64,000 nucleotides of DNA, from the NCBI RefSeq assembly GCF_037042905.1, contig NC_087246.1:31548001-31612000 (forward strand). The letters are read 5' to 3'. The notes beneath the pieces were generated by a model. The model was given only the letters and a program-made list of their open reading frames with translations, was not told the origin of the DNA and did no database searches. This document shows positions 46,315 to 59,290 of the stretch, piece by piece. The stretch comes from Lytechinus pictus. Taxonomy: Eukaryota > Echinodermata > Echinoidea > Temnopleuroida > Toxopneustidae. The position numbers were made by a program, and so were the translations under genes. Every line of letters begins with the position of its first letter. The first letter of the stretch is position 1.

Positions 46315-47688
46315 TTAAACTGCTGGCGAACTAGAAACCTTTCTCTAATTGGTAGAATCTGTGTTGTCAAAACTCTTATTTTGCCACAGTTAATCTATCT
46401 TTTTTCTGTTCTTTCTGTTAAATTACCCAGAGCCTTTTTTAAAGAATTAAATAAATTATTTTTTAAATTTATTTGGAATGGAGGCAAGGATAGAGTTCAA
46501 CGTAAGATAATGTGTAATGATTATACTCAGGCTGGACTTAAAATGATTGACCCTTTTTCTTTTGCATGTGCTCAAAAAATGGTCTGGGTAAAACACCTAT
46601 TGGATGAGAATTTTGATGCTCCATGGAAAAAGATTGAAGTAGCCTTTTTAGACAAATTTAATCATGATATTCAAATTTTGTGGAAATCTCATGCTCCTGA
46701 GAGCATTTTAAACAGTCTTGGTAATATACAATTAGCTGAAGCATTGAGAATGTGGTATTCATTTAGGGAGGAAGCTGCTGTCGAATTTTATGGTAACAAA
46801 TTTTCAGATTTGAGTGGTTGTCAACTCCTGTGGTATAACAAATTAATTCGTTCAAAATCTAAACAGTATCTTAATTATTCAATGTGGCATGAGAGAAATG
46901 TATTAATGTTATCTGACTTATTTAATCCTCCTCTTTTAGGTCACAAACTCTTTGAAGAGCTTGTGTTAGATTTTGGAATCCCCGAAACAGACAGAAGGAA
47001 ATATAATTTTTTAATTAAGTGCATCCCGGAAGAATGGTTAGTGAGTTTTGACCCTGATATTATTGGTGTTCATGAAACAATTGTACATAAATTGTTGAGT
47101 TATAAAAAAGTCCCTAGACATTCATACATTTTATTTAGGGGATCACACACACCTGACAAAAGATACACTTATTGGGATGAACGTTTACCAATACCAGTAT
47201 CTATCGATTGGGAAAAGGTACACTACACAAATTTTTTTTGTACCATTGATACTAAATTAAGATCATTCTATTTTAAGATTTTTCATAAAGCCATAGCATT
47301 AAATGATTTTTTGTATAAGATTAAATCTAAGGATTCACCCAATTGTGTTTTCTGTGATAAAAGTGAGGAAACAATTATCCACCTGTTTTGCGAATGTGAA
47401 AGGGTAATTCCTATTTGGCAATCCCTTTTAACGAAAATTTCCCAAAATAATGTTCAAATAAATGGTTCTAATTTTGAAAAAATGTTCGGACTCTCAACTG
47501 ATAAGTTCATTTCATACCTTTTTTTACTTTTGAAGTATTATATTCATACATGTAAATTTAAGAATAATCCTCCAAGTTTTGCTCTTTTTAAAACATTTGT
47601 TAAAAAACAACAAGACTTGGAATATTTGATAGCTAAGAAAAAAAATAAGTTGCCTGCTCACTTTAAGAAGTGGCGATTCACCTTATAA
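46315..47688 (+). pseudogene. LINE ORF2 C-terminal part (after the RT core)
   Basis: The frame is open from the insertion boundary and has no proper start: the first residues are LNCWRTRNLSLIGRICVVKT, the conserved stretch just after the reverse transcriptase palm in L1/Tx1-type ORF2. FIWNG and GLKMIDPFSFACAQKMVWVK follow. Near the C-terminus is a C-x2-C...H...C motif (CVFCDKSEETIIHLFCEC) of the zf-RVT kind found after LINE reverse transcriptases. It ends at 47,688. The endonuclease and RT catalytic parts are missing, so it is a dead fragment, though the remaining frame has no stop. Confidence 0.88.
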
Positions 47689-48197
47689 TTTGGTTGTCAA
47701 AAATGTCAGCAGGTTACACGATAACTAACACTGTATATTTTATATAACAGGTTTAGTGTCCCATTTTTTAATAATACTGCACTGTATTGGTTATATGGTT
47801 GTAGACATCAGATCTTATTTTTTCATGCAACTTGTATCTCAGTCACCTTGATATACTTACTAGTATTTGTTTAAAAACCTCTATAATTATGTCGTCTTGG
47901 ATAACCAGTTGTGCTTTTTAATCCTATGAATAGTTGTTTGGAAACCACTTCATATAATCATAGCTTGTATATTTTGCTTTGTCTACTTTATTTACCAAAC
48001 ACATTGCCACATTCCTTTTTTTTGGGGGGGGGGGCGGGGGAGGATAAGTGGGTAGGTTTTTTTTTAATTATTATTATGGTTGTTATTTTTTTGTGTAACT
48101 AAATTGTGTTTATGTGATTTGCAATCACCTATTAATCATTTGTAAATTTTGTGATTTATTTCAATTTAAATAATAAAAACAGAATTATAAAAAAAAA
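46315..48197 (+). mobile_element. 5'-truncated LINE (L1/Tx1-like) with 16-bp target duplication
   Basis: Inserted between two copies of ACATTGTCACTAAATT (46,299-46,314 and 48,198-48,213). The uninterrupted site is visible in cassette 2 at about 61,631. It ends in aataaaaacagaattat and an A-run. The 5' end is cut within the ORF2 coding region, as is usual for target-primed reverse transcription. Confidence 0.92.
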
Positions 48198-48213
48198 ACA
48201 TTGTCACTAAATT

Positions 48214-51200
48214 GTGCCCCTTCAAGATTTACCTCCCCCTTAAAAATATAAAGACCTTTCATCCCTTCTGTTTTGCTTCTTAATTTTATTTAGCTTATAT
48301 CACCACTGCCCTTCCCTTACTCATGTTCAATCCTGGATCCATCCCAGAGAAGCGTTTCATACCGCTGTTTTTATCCTACAATATTACCCTAGTATCAGTG
48401 CTTTTTATTGGCAGCCAATCAAAATCGTGGAAAGTTGTTTAATTTGACAAGTTGTCAGATGTGACAGCCTGTCAGACATGAAATGTTGATGAAATGCTAT
48501 CACACGATAAAGATTTGGTTTGTTTCATTATATTTCTCGTGTTTATTTTTTTCAAATCTCCTTTTCTATACATTAAGTCACAAGCCGATATGAAAAAACA
48601 AACAATAAGGTCTAGAGTCATGTGATCATAGGTATACTAATAGGACAGAACACCACCATCGTCACGTTCATTATTTTGATTTTGATGTCAAATAACTATT
48701 TGATATAGCAAAGGTCGGTGGAAATTCCCCGTCACTTGAACAGACAGCATAGTAAAATGTAAAATTCGTTCACGATCATAGATCATAATTGTGATATGCA
48801 TAACTGTGTGTGGACATGGCGGAGGACTGAGACCAATAATCTTGCCTTTATATAGAACGAAATCAACTTCTGGAATTAACAGATATAGACAAGCCGATAT
48901 GAAAAAACAAAAAACAATTAGGTCTAGAGGCATGCGATCATAACAGAACACCACCATCGTCACGTTTATTATTTTAATTTTGATAATGTCAAAGAACTAT
49001 TTGATATAGAAAAGGTCGGAGGAAATTCCCCGTCACTTGAACAGACAGCATAGTAAAATGTAAAATTCGTTCGCGATCATAGATCATAATTGTGATATGC
49101 ATAACTGTGTGTGGACATGGTGGAGGACTGAGACCAATAATCTTGCCTTTATATAGAACGAATTAACAGATATAGACAAAGGTGAGAGAAATAATCTTGT
49201 ATTGTTTAAAGTGTAGGAATATCTTTCACACATTGAGAACTTGTTAGTACTTAGCAAGGTGAAATAGTGGAGAGGAAATTCCCTTACGAGATAATTATAA
49301 TACATTAACTTTTTGTCAACCCGGAAGTGAAAAAAATGGACTTTTTGAATAATCAATTGGACAACATTCGTCTATCCTATGTACTGTTTAGGTTTTTTTT
49401 TAAATAAGTTTGTAACATTTCACCATTACTCAGTATAAATTATACTTTACATTTATTGTTTGTAGGTTTTACATTATGTATTAAGACCATATATTTCACT
49501 GGAAAATTTGTGCCATTTAGTTTTTTAACAACGTTATTGAGAAAAAGCACGAAAATAGTGACTACCGCCGTTACCTAGAAAAGTCAAGTTATGGCAAATA
49601 ATTTGACCAAAACTTGAAACAGTATGCACATGGTTTAGTTACCTCGGGTTTCCTCTGCAGATCTATTCTTAAAAGAAAATCACAAAAATTGTACCTTCTC
49701 CTTACATTTTTATCGTTTGCAATATAAAGACATGAGTAAATGAATGAATGAATAGATAGATAAGATGAATAAATAAATAAATACATAAATAAATAAATGT
49801 AACATAAGCATAAGATGGAATGGGTAACTGTTGTAAACATTGTAAACCCTCTTATATTTGAAGTGATAATTGATCAAGAATTATAAGCTAATTTTATAAA
49901 AATGATCCAGTGTATTGATTACAGTTAGCATGAATCATTGATTGAGATAAACAACATTATACAAGTGATGTAGCAATGCTGTCCCAACACCCCCTCATTC
50001 ATTTATGAATCAATTTAGTAATAATCTACCGTATCCAAATAATTCCCTACTTTATTGTGATTTTACTAATACTAAATATTTACATGCTTTTATCACATGC
50101 ATTATGCCTATCTCCGATTTCATCATCCTATGTTTTATCCGAAGCATCCGAAACATGGATCGACGCCAGATAATGTATCTCGCCATTTTGATATATAATA
50201 ACGTTATGTCGACATGGCAAGATAAAATATGTCGCCATCTCTTCAAGTCGATGGCACTTACAATCGATGTAAGTTTGCAAAGAAGTATAAAAGTACAACT
50301 CCGACACCCTCCTCATTGCAATTGAATACTAGTTTGTATATACGGGGGTTGGGAAAGCTTTATCCATATCCTGCTTGCTTCGCCTATGCAGCATAAAAGA
50401 CATAAAAAGACATTTTGATATGCGCCGTACAAGAACAGCATTATTACTGTATTATTATAACTATTGAAAATGTCAAAGGTCGGTGGGAATTCCCAGTCAC
50501 TAAGAATAGATTAACGAACCGTTCGTACACAGTGATAATGGTATTATTATGATCAGTTTGCTAAATACGCACTTCAGAGAACCCAGCTTCTATTCATAAT
50601 TTAGTGCATACTATCAAAAAACGATATCATTTTGTACATAGGAAAGGTAAGTGAATTAACCCTTTTCAGTCTAGTAAGAAAGAACTTGTGTATATTGTGT
50701 TCTCATTTCACATTGATGAAAGTCAAATCATTTTTAGGATGTCTCCCATATCCAACATGGAATCATAATTTAGTTTGAACTGAAAATGCTAGGTATGTGT
50801 ATAGATAGGTCATCTTAGACTTTGTCACATTGAGAAATGTTAACAATTCTTAAGATGAAAATGCATATACAAGCATTCATGCTTTCGCAATCGGGTAAAA
50901 TTCACTACCATTTACTCGCTTATATATTTCTTACGAAGGGGTAGGGCTGAAAAATCATGTATATTTTCATTTGAAAAGATAAAGCCATTCAGACAAACAG
51001 AAACTGAAAATATCATAAAAGCTAGATATGAATAGGAAAGCTGGAAAAGGTATTATAAAATTATGGATGAAATAACAAAGATATGATAAGCAGCCTACTC
51101 CACACTGTGGAATTATGTTTTTTTTTTTATAGAAAAACAAAACCAAATGAATGAATTATTATGAATGATAAAAATTACCTTACTTACGACACATTGATAT

Positions 51201-51476
51201 ACAGATTATAATTATAATTTTTTGTTCCTTAATTGTGAGCTCAATATAGTGATGTCATGCTTGCTTTCAATCGATGAATTTAGGCTTAATGTGGTAGATT
51301 TATATGATTTTATCATATTTTGATAACATTTTGATTTTTCCGCTTACTTTATATTCATATTAACGGAATTTCATATCTGAAAAGACAAATTTCAGTGGTC
51401 AGAAGGTGGAAATTCATTTAAATGTAAGAACGTATATCCCGGATTTTTTTTAATGAAGGAATTATGTTGTACCCTT
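48214..51476. repeat. Module R upstream of TRIM gene 2 (diverged relative of the array unit)
   Basis: It corresponds in order to array positions about 740-1600 and 2600-3200: ttttgcttcttaattt and tatcaccactgcc at 48,270-48,310; aaattcgttcacgatcat; tggacatggcggaggactga at 48,812; acgaaccgttcgtacaca at 50,515; and so on. A segment (about 48,590-48,860) is itself duplicated at 48,893-49,160. The gap in order holds palindromic GTCGAC sequence (50,160-50,260). No gene. Confidence 0.75.
50150..50265. repeat. Diverged GTCGAC / TCGCCA palindromic motifs
   Basis: gtatctcgccattttgatat, taacgttatgtcgacatggc and aagataaaatatgtcgccat are degenerate versions of the array's palindromic block. The 63,320-63,420 copy is very similar. 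Confidence 0.6.
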
Positions 51477-51872
<396 letters not shown>

Positions 51873-51874
51873 AG
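51873..51874 (+). other. Probable 3' splice acceptor before TRIM gene 2 start
   Basis: The T-rich tract ends in gattatgtag, 10 bases before the ATG, as in gene 1. Confidence 0.5.
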
Positions 51875-51884
51875 ATTTAAGGTC

Positions 51885-53714
51885 ATGGCTGAAGAATTAA
51901 AAGACACGATTGCTCAGAGTCTGGAGTGTCCTGTTTGTCTGACTACCTTCACTGATCCCAAGATCCTGTCTTGTTCACACACCTACTGCAAGGTCTGTCT
52001 GGAAAAGCTCTTGGAATCCCGTGCTTATGATCAGATGATCCGATGCCCGGTCTGCAGAGATGATACCCAGGTACCAAATCTAGATGTCAGCAAACTACCG
52101 GCAAGTCTAGCTTTAAGGAATCTTATAGAGGACGTGAAAAACCAACAGCAAATTTGCACGAATTGTGATTCCGAGGATAAGCCCAAAGCTGTTGTCTACT
52201 GCCAAGACTGTGGCAACTATCTATGTATTACTTGCCACAATATGCACTCTCAGTGGAAAAACTTTGTCGGTCATCAGATCATAGCCATGAGTGAGATCTC
52301 ATCCGGAAAGGTGTCAATACGTAGATACCGGAAATGCAGGAAACATCCGAAAGAAGATGAAGAATGTTTCTGTTCTAATTGTAAGAGATTCACATGCTTC
52401 AGGTGTGTTGTTATGGAACATACATACCAAGGACACCAGGTCATCGAGTCAGCTGCTTATGAAAGTAATCACACGAAGACCATCGACGAGCTTACATCCA
52501 AGGTGGAGAAGAAACAATCTTGCTTTCAGAATTACATCGATCTCATTGATGAAGAGCAGAAGTGCGTGGATGATGCTATGAAGCATTGCACAGATGACAT
52601 CAACAAAGCATATGATGAAGCAGTTCGGCAGTTGACGGAGAAGAGAGAAATCCTACTTGGTGAAGTCAAGGGAAAGACTGAAAGAGTAGAGGAAGCCCTG
52701 GAAGAAATGAAGAAATCAACTCAGCAGCGCATCGATCAGTTGATGACCATTGCTGAGATGGTAACCAATAGAAGAAATGCACCAGTAGACATGGACACTT
52801 TGGCTGTGTATGACACTTTATGTGAAGACCTACAAGAGGCCTTAAATCAGGAAAATCCTGATAACGAGCAGCCGAATAAAACATGTAGGAAGGCGAAAAG
52901 TTCCAGTTTTGAGAGAAATATCGGAAAGGACGAATTAGGTCTTGGTAAAATAATTGAAGTTGTAAAGAGCATTACTTTGCCTACTAAAAATAGCATGAAT
53001 GCCATGATAAACACACCAGATGGTCGGATGGCTGTAGGATGTAATCCAGGTGGCGTGAACATCTTCTCTGCTGATGGTCGTCTCAAGCAGACAGTCCTCA
53101 AGGATGTTAAGATCAGTGCATTAGGTTTCTTCTCTGATGGTCGATGTGTTGTAATTGATAAATCAAACACTGTAGCACTGTACACACAAGACTACACAAA
53201 GTTGAATGTGATGTTTAAGACTTTGAATAAAGGTGAAGGTGGGATTTCTAAACTCACTGTTGATAGTGATGATCTGATCTATGTTAACTACAGGAAACCC
53301 AAGAAGATCCAGGTGTTCTCATCAGCAGGTGGACAGGCAATCAAGGAGATACCATGCCACGGATATGTGCCTTGGCAAATCACTTCTTACAATGATTCAC
53401 TAATCATTAGTACAGATAATACTGTACGATTGATAGACAAAGAAGGTGATGTAGTGGATACATTAAAAAAAACAAGTAATACTTACCTATACGCTGCCGT
53501 GTCACAAAGCAATACAATCCTGATAGCCACAGTGAAGGACGATGAACGTTTGGTGAGCATTGATGAGTACACAGACGAGCTGAAGCACGTTCGGAACCTC
53601 GTTGATGAGTACAAGATTGAGAAGCCTAGGAGAGATTGGTATTATCTCCAGCAGTACCGATCAGGAGAGATCGCCTTCTGCACTTCTGATAACCTCTATA
53701 TTATGATCACATAA
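51885..53714 (+). CDS. TRIM-family E3 ubiquitin ligase candidate 2 (RING, two B-boxes, coiled coil, propeller-like C-terminus)
   Basis: 609 codons, uninterrupted, from ATG in GGTCATGG. It has the same architecture as gene 1. The RING is C15-C57 with all eight ligands, B-box 1 starts near C91, B-box 2 ends near H184, the coiled coil is about 190-335, and the C-terminal recognition region is about 365-609. This gene keeps the native end (DNLYIMIT then TAA). By my count residues 1-186 differ from gene 1 at about 13 positions (93% identical), while the last roughly 218 shared residues differ at about 52 (76%). It was likely formed by tandem duplication with gene 1. Expected role: RING-dependent ubiquitination with the C-terminus choosing the target. 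A link to innate immunity is inference from the family. Confidence 0.95.
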   Translation: MAEELKDTIAQSLECPVCLTTFTDPKILSCSHTYCKVCLEKLLESRAYDQMIRCPVCRDDTQVPNLDVSKLPASLALRNLIEDVKNQQQICTNCDSEDKPKAVVYCQDCGNYLCITCHNMHSQWKNFVGHQIIAMSEISSGKVSIRRYRKCRKHPKEDEECFCSNCKRFTCFRCVVMEHTYQGHQVIESAAYESNHTKTIDELTSKVEKKQSCFQNYIDLIDEEQKCVDDAMKHCTDDINKAYDEAVRQLTEKREILLGEVKGKTERVEEALEEMKKSTQQRIDQLMTIAEMVTNRRNAPVDMDTLAVYDTLCEDLQEALNQENPDNEQPNKTCRKAKSSSFERNIGKDELGLGKIIEVVKSITLPTKNSMNAMINTPDGRMAVGCNPGGVNIFSADGRLKQTVLKDVKISALGFFSDGRCVVIDKSNTVALYTQDYTKLNVMFKTLNKGEGGISKLTVDSDDLIYVNYRKPKKIQVFSSAGGQAIKEIPCHGYVPWQITSYNDSLIISTDNTVRLIDKEGDVVDTLKKTSNTYLYAAVSQSNTILIATVKDDERLVSIDEYTDELKHVRNLVDEYKIEKPRRDWYYLQQYRSGEIAFCTSDNLYIMIT

Positions 53715-54302
53715 AATAATGGATGAGACCGCAAGAAATACGTCGTATAATAAAATTGTATACAGCGTTAAAATTGACTTTCTAGATGACATAAATTTCT
53801 TCATAAAGTTCTTCAACTTTCCTAGAAAAAATCCAAAATTATCAGTAACCGGCACTTTCGCTGTGTCTTTAATTTACGATGCTGTCAATTAAGCTCATCA
53901 GAAGTTAATAGAAGGTGGATATAAACTTTGACATAATGGTTAAAAGTAGTCCAAGACATTATTAAAAAACAATCTGTTTTCAGATGTCTCGGTATTTTCT
54001 TATCCAATCCCGACCAAATTGAATTTATCTGACTGATTTGTGGAAAATGTAATAAATGAAATGAATCAATAAAAATACAATAAATGAATTCTTAATTGAT
54101 AAAATTGTATTGCTACATTCATGCCAATATATCAATTTCAAATGCAAACACAATTTAATGTAAAAGATTGAAGACGGTGACATTTTAAATATTATTCATG
54201 TACAGTATGGTTAAACAGGTTGCTTAGAATATAAAGAAACATTTATAAAGATATAAAAAATTAATGGATGATTTACAACTTCTAAATTTACAATTTAGAA
54301 AA
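53715..54302. other. 3' flank of TRIM gene 2
   Basis: AT-rich, non-coding. AATAAA signals lie near 54,068 and 54,079 (caataaaaatacaataaatg), plausible for gene 2 polyadenylation. Confidence 0.5.
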
Positions 54303-54730
54303 CATATGGACCTAGTTCATGAAACTTATACATAAGTTTAATCAAGTATTACTAAACATTCTGTCGGAGTTTCAAGTCACATGACTAAGGTCAAAGGTCA
54401 TTTAGGGTCAATGAACTTTGGCCAAGTTGGGGGTATCTGTTGAATTACCATCATAACTCTGTAAGTGTATGGATCTAGTTCATAAACTGGGACATAAGAG
54501 TAATCAAGTATCACTGAACATCCCATGCGAGTTTCAGGTCACGTGACCAAAGTCAAAGGTCATTTTAGGTGATTGAACTTTGGCCATTTTGAACGTAATT
54601 ATTAGATAGCTGTAATAACTTTCAAAGTTTATAGATATAGTTTATAAAATGTGGATATAGGGGTAATCAAGTATTACTGACAAGTCTTAGGTCGCATGAT
54701 CAAGGTCAAATGTCATTTATTGTCAATGAA
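54303..54730 (+). repeat. About 167-bp tandem satellite, 2.5 copies, with nuclear-receptor-like half-sites
   Basis: Copies start near 54,305, 54,470 and 54,635. Shared parts are ggacctagttcatgaaac, taatcaagtattactaa, gagtttcaagtcac and gtcaaaggtcattt. It resembles old 160-170 bp satellites dispersed in marine invertebrates (BIV160-like, from memory). Copy 1 contains AGGTCA-A-AGGTCA, a perfect DR1, at 54,388-54,400. It is absent downstream of TRIM gene 1. Confidence 0.75.
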
Positions 54731-57390
54731 CGTAGTATTGTATCATTATATGAATGGTGTTTTTGTGAATATTTTTTTTCATAGTAGTTTTCAAAGCCAG
54801 CACCGCTGCTATATTGAATCGCGCGATGCAGGTGAGACTGCCAGAGGCGCTCCACTTGTTTGACTGGGGGTGCTGATGTAAATTTGGCAAGCGAAAAAAA
54901 AGTTTCTTTACAAAATGTAGGTGATTACATTTCTCCATGTTGTCACACCTTCCGGAATTCCAGGGGCTGCTGCCTATGGAGAACAATACACGCAGCACCC
55001 CCAAGGAAAATATTGGGGGTGCTTCAGCATCCTCGGCCCCCCTGCTTTCCAGGACCATGAGAGATAATCATTTGACGCCAATATTATGGAGCAGCAGTGG
55101 CAGTTTTTTCGAGCAAAATATTCACAACACATGTTTCTCTAAACATGTTCTAGGGGAGTTACTCAATTGCCCCCTCTCGTTCTCTTAGTTCTTATATTTT
55201 GTATTTTGTTATCTAGTTTGTGTTACGCAGGCGTATCTTGCTCCTCGTCGTTTTTCAGGGGTTTTATGCTTATATCATTAAGACAGTTTGTATATATTTG
55301 TATTTTGTACATTTCAGTTGATCATTTCTATCGATTTGTACTTGTCGGAGAAAAGATGTACAATGAACAAGAATAAATTGTATCATGTATTCAATTTACT
55401 TGTAGCAGTTATAATCATATTTAAAAAAACAAAATATTTAATCTTGCAGTTGCCTGCATAGAGTTACACATGTGGACTATGCATTCTCCATACTTAAAAT
55501 GGTATGTACATTATGTAAAACAATAGAATTTTGTCAAAATCAGAAATGAAATAACAAAGTTATGGCTTTTCAAAATTTTCATTATGCATTTTATTCCTAT
55601 ATTTGTGAAACAGTTCATGAATATGGTTTGAGTGAGTTTACTATCACTTTATACTTTTTTGTATTTTATTATGAATAATTATAATTATCATTTTATATAT
55701 AGTTTATGTCTGTAGAATATTTAAAATAATTATGATTGATTACTGAAAGAATGTGATGTGCAAGAAACACATCGTTTGTATAATGTTTATTTTCTTGTTT
55801 GTAGTCGGTTTGTACAGGTAGAAGAAGAGGTGTACAATGAAAAAAAAGAAAAAAAAAAAGGATATAGATCATGTGTTCAATTGACTTGTAACATAATATT
55901 CTCATATTAAAGCAAATATGTAATCTTGTAGTTGCCTGAAAAGAGCTATTAGACATGCCTTTAAAGGACTATGAGTTCTCCATGCAGACTGAAAAAAATA
56001 TATGATCTGAAGTAAAAGAGTACACCTGTTTATGTAAAATAGGATTTCCTCAAAAACCCGAAATGAAATGACAAAATTATGGATTTTCAAGTGTTGCATT
56101 ATGCATTCTACCGGTGAAACAGTTATGAATGTCATCATGAATATGAATATGAAGTGAGCTGACAATGCCACCATACCTTTTTTATTATGAAAATTTACAA
56201 GATTCATTTTTTTCTGCTCTTATAAATAACAAATATGAATGATTAATGATCAAATATGATGTATAAAAACAACATCAAGGTAACTCGTTTTGGGAGATAA
56301 AGACATATTTTATACTCTTATAAGCAATGAAAAATTAACAATTCATATTAAAAAAAAAAAAGTGAGAACATCAGCTTACTTGCAGCATCATGACTTGACA
56401 TGCATAGAATGATAGAGATAAAATGTCAAATTCTGTCAACTTCCTTAGTTTTCATCAGGTTTCATCAGGTTGAAAAAAATGTTCAGTGATTTGCTTGCTC
56501 AATTTGATTCCATTCAATTCATGTTATCATCAGCCTGAGCCTTAAAATAGTTGAAAGATGAAGGTTTCATTTAACTTTGATTTATTAACCGTACATTATG
56601 TTTACCTGTATCCTTCGATATATATAAACATTGTAGAATCTTGACTTGTTGGAAAGACCAAATTAATTCATCATCTTTAGTAGATAACTCTCTCTTGTCT
56701 CTGCTTTCATACATACAAGGCTGTTTTTGCCAAATCACATTACTTGAATATAAATTATAATACATCAACAATAAACCTTATACTAACATGAAAAGAGAAT
56801 GCAAGATATAAATGTATTATGTATATTGTTATTGAACTCTCAAAATTATAAATTGCTTGCCATGTTGTTTACGATGCTACATTTATTTAGTTATAACAAT
56901 ACTGCAGAGGTGAATGGATTCTATTGCTGATTTAAATGGAAATCAAAATGAGTGTTTTAGAGTAGACTATTCATCTTTTTTATCACTTTCTAGAAATTAA
57001 TTAGTCAATAAAATTGTCTTATTAAAAAAAATAAAACTCAAAGTTAGTTATGCACCTGAAAATTTGATTACTCAAAATAAATTTAGATATGCATTTGTGT
57101 CATTAAGTCATTTACTGAACATTCCTATTTATCAAGTATTCCGACTAGTTTTCTTTCCTCTGCTCTCTCTCTCTCTGTCTTTCACTCTCTTCCTTTCCCC
57201 TCTCCCATCTTTCAATAAAATCTCAATATACCTTGCACACTACATGTGTATATATCATTGGCGTATATAGTCAGAAACATAAGTCTAATTCTTTAAGATG
57301 ATACATAATAAAGGTCATGATAATTATTGTACGAGAATTTTGCTTTCGTCTTTTGTTAGTTCAAGAGTTAAATCAACAAATAAGGGTGAC
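54731..57390. other. Non-coding downstream tract of cassette 2
   Basis: No gene. Two degenerate MITE-like pieces are visible (55,535-55,640 and 56,045-56,160), each with gaaatgaaat-acaaa-ttatgg and gtgaaacagtt. From 56,640 it aligns with 42,855-42,940 and then 43,746-44,345 of cassette 1 (ttgccatgttgtttacgatg, tagaaattaattagtcaa, ttttctttcctctgctctct). Confidence 0.55.
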
Positions 57391-57391
57391 G

Positions 57392-57424
<33 letters not shown>
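57391..57424 (+). repeat. GA microsatellite, cassette 2
   Basis: Positional counterpart of 44,357-44,406. Confidence 0.9.
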
Positions 57425-57427
<3 letters not shown>

Positions 57428-59290
57428 AAAGGGGTGGGGCATGATATATATATAGAAAGAAGGAGGGGGTAGAGAGAGATGGAGAGAGAGAAATAGGATT
57501 TAAAAAACATAATGTGAGAAGGAGGGGGGGGTTCCTCTTTTGAAAGAACTCTACTACAAAGAACTTTTAGGCATTGATCAAACAATGGTAAATATTTCAC
57601 TAATAGAATCAATATCTAGAAGTTTTCAATCAGTGAAAGTGATATAAAATCAAAATACAACAGAATTCTGATGAAAAACATACTGTTTATCAAATATATT
57701 TAATTCGTCAGAAAAAAAAGTTAAAAATATGTAGAAGAATTGTAGTCTGGAAGAACCCGATTCTACATTTTAAGTCTTGAATTATTACTTTCAAGCTGTA
57801 GTGGACAAGGACAAATTTCCAATTCAATCAACATTTGAGATTACTAAGACGAAAATACTGTCCAAAGACACCATGTTTCTGGATGATGATGTAAGTGAAT
57901 GTAAAATTAATTATCAATTATTAAGATACTCTTCATGATAGGTTTGATTAGTACCTCTGGAGAGAAATCATGAAGGAAAGAAAAATGGTTTCAACTGTAC
58001 ACGATCATGCCAATAAATATGGGAGTGTTATTACTATATTGGAAATAAATACTGAATTGAATTGAATATATTATTCTTCTCAATATTATTCCATGTTAGC
58101 TTTGATAATATTTATTTCTTCCTACCTGCCGTTTGAATGTAGATCATCATTCTGAATATATGAAATTAACTCCAAAGTCCCAAATAACTTCTCACCTGAA
58201 AAACCCAGTCCCTCTTGCCTTCGTCGAAAACAACTCTCTCTTGAGGAGAGTTTTTTTTTAAGGACACCTGCCCTAGAGTCTGTGGGAGTACTAGAACCTT
58301 TGTGAATTGGAGGAAGATCAGATCAGGAATCACCAAATGGTCTGCCTCCTCCGATCCTGTACCAGAACTACACACTGGTTAGTGATCTTAAAGGTTTTCA
58401 TCACCAAAGATGAATCCTCAACACTGGACACAAAGAGCAAGTTGAGAGGCATTTGGTGTCTCACTGGTAAAGCGGCAGACTGATGCAGGATCATGCAATC
58501 TCTGGCCTAAGATGTAAATATAACCTTCGGCAAATGCCAGGCAATCATTTGAGGATTTATGCTATAATTGAGGATTATTTTCATTATCATTATTATCATT
58601 ATATTCATAAATAGATGAAAATACCTCCGGTTCAAATATGAGTTATCCTCTGGGAGGGGTGTTGTATGATCTATTTTAAGCTGTTTCTCGTTATCTTCCT
58701 ATGCCAAAAAAAAATCATTGGAGTGCTTGCTTCTGGTTGGAGCAGTACTGGGTTGGAGGGGGGCATTTTATCGTATGATCCTCAGTCTTCAGAGCTGTAG
58801 AAAGGCCTACGTGAGAAGCTATGATCTGCTACTGTTATGTAGCTATCTGCATGCTTCTGCTACCCCAAACAGACTGAACCAGAGCGCTTATCTTGCAGAA
58901 TCTTGACAACTTGGTTACAGTTAAAAGACATGACTGATAACTGTAAAGAGATTCATCTGATTGGTAGAATTCAATTCGAACAAATTTTCCTCTTTTCACA
59001 ATCAATTAGGTTTTTTTTTACCCGTGATCCTTCGCCTACTCGTTTCAGTAGGCTTCTTCACACTAACGCTGACTCGACGTAGATGGGGGTAGTATCGGTA
59101 GCGCGAATGTCCGTGAGAATGGGAATGTACGGAGTAATAAGTTTATATTGTCCAGCGTCTTGTTCATGAATGTGCCTGGTTCTCATCTGGATGTAAATGA
59201 CCGGTATTTTGTGTATTTATTGTCATCTCTGGCTAGGATCTGGCTCTTATTCCAATTTATCGAGTGATTCCTTTGGGCTACATTGTCACT
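57425..59290. other. Tract mostly without counterpart in cassette 1
   Basis: After about 57,700 I find no match to cassette 1 until about 59,460, so this is an insertion in one cassette or a deletion in the other. The minus frame 58,166-58,375 (69 codons) is not recognised. 58,449-58,610 resembles a worn SINE. The rest is AT-rich without visible genes. Confidence 0.4.
58449..58610 (+). mobile_element. Possible degraded tRNA-derived SINE
   Basis: gcatttggtgtctcactggt followed by aaagcggcagact looks like a worn A-box region. The end is an ATT/ATC-rich tail (tttcattatcattattatca). No clear B box, so the call is tentative. Confidence 0.35.

Noticed and set aside
47911..48102. Extra small frame in the LINE 3' part
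   Set aside because: Lies in the 3' untranslated part and contains G and T runs.
58166..58375. 69-codon minus-strand frame, possibly an exon
   Set aside because: No domain, no splice signals that I trust, and no second copy for comparison.
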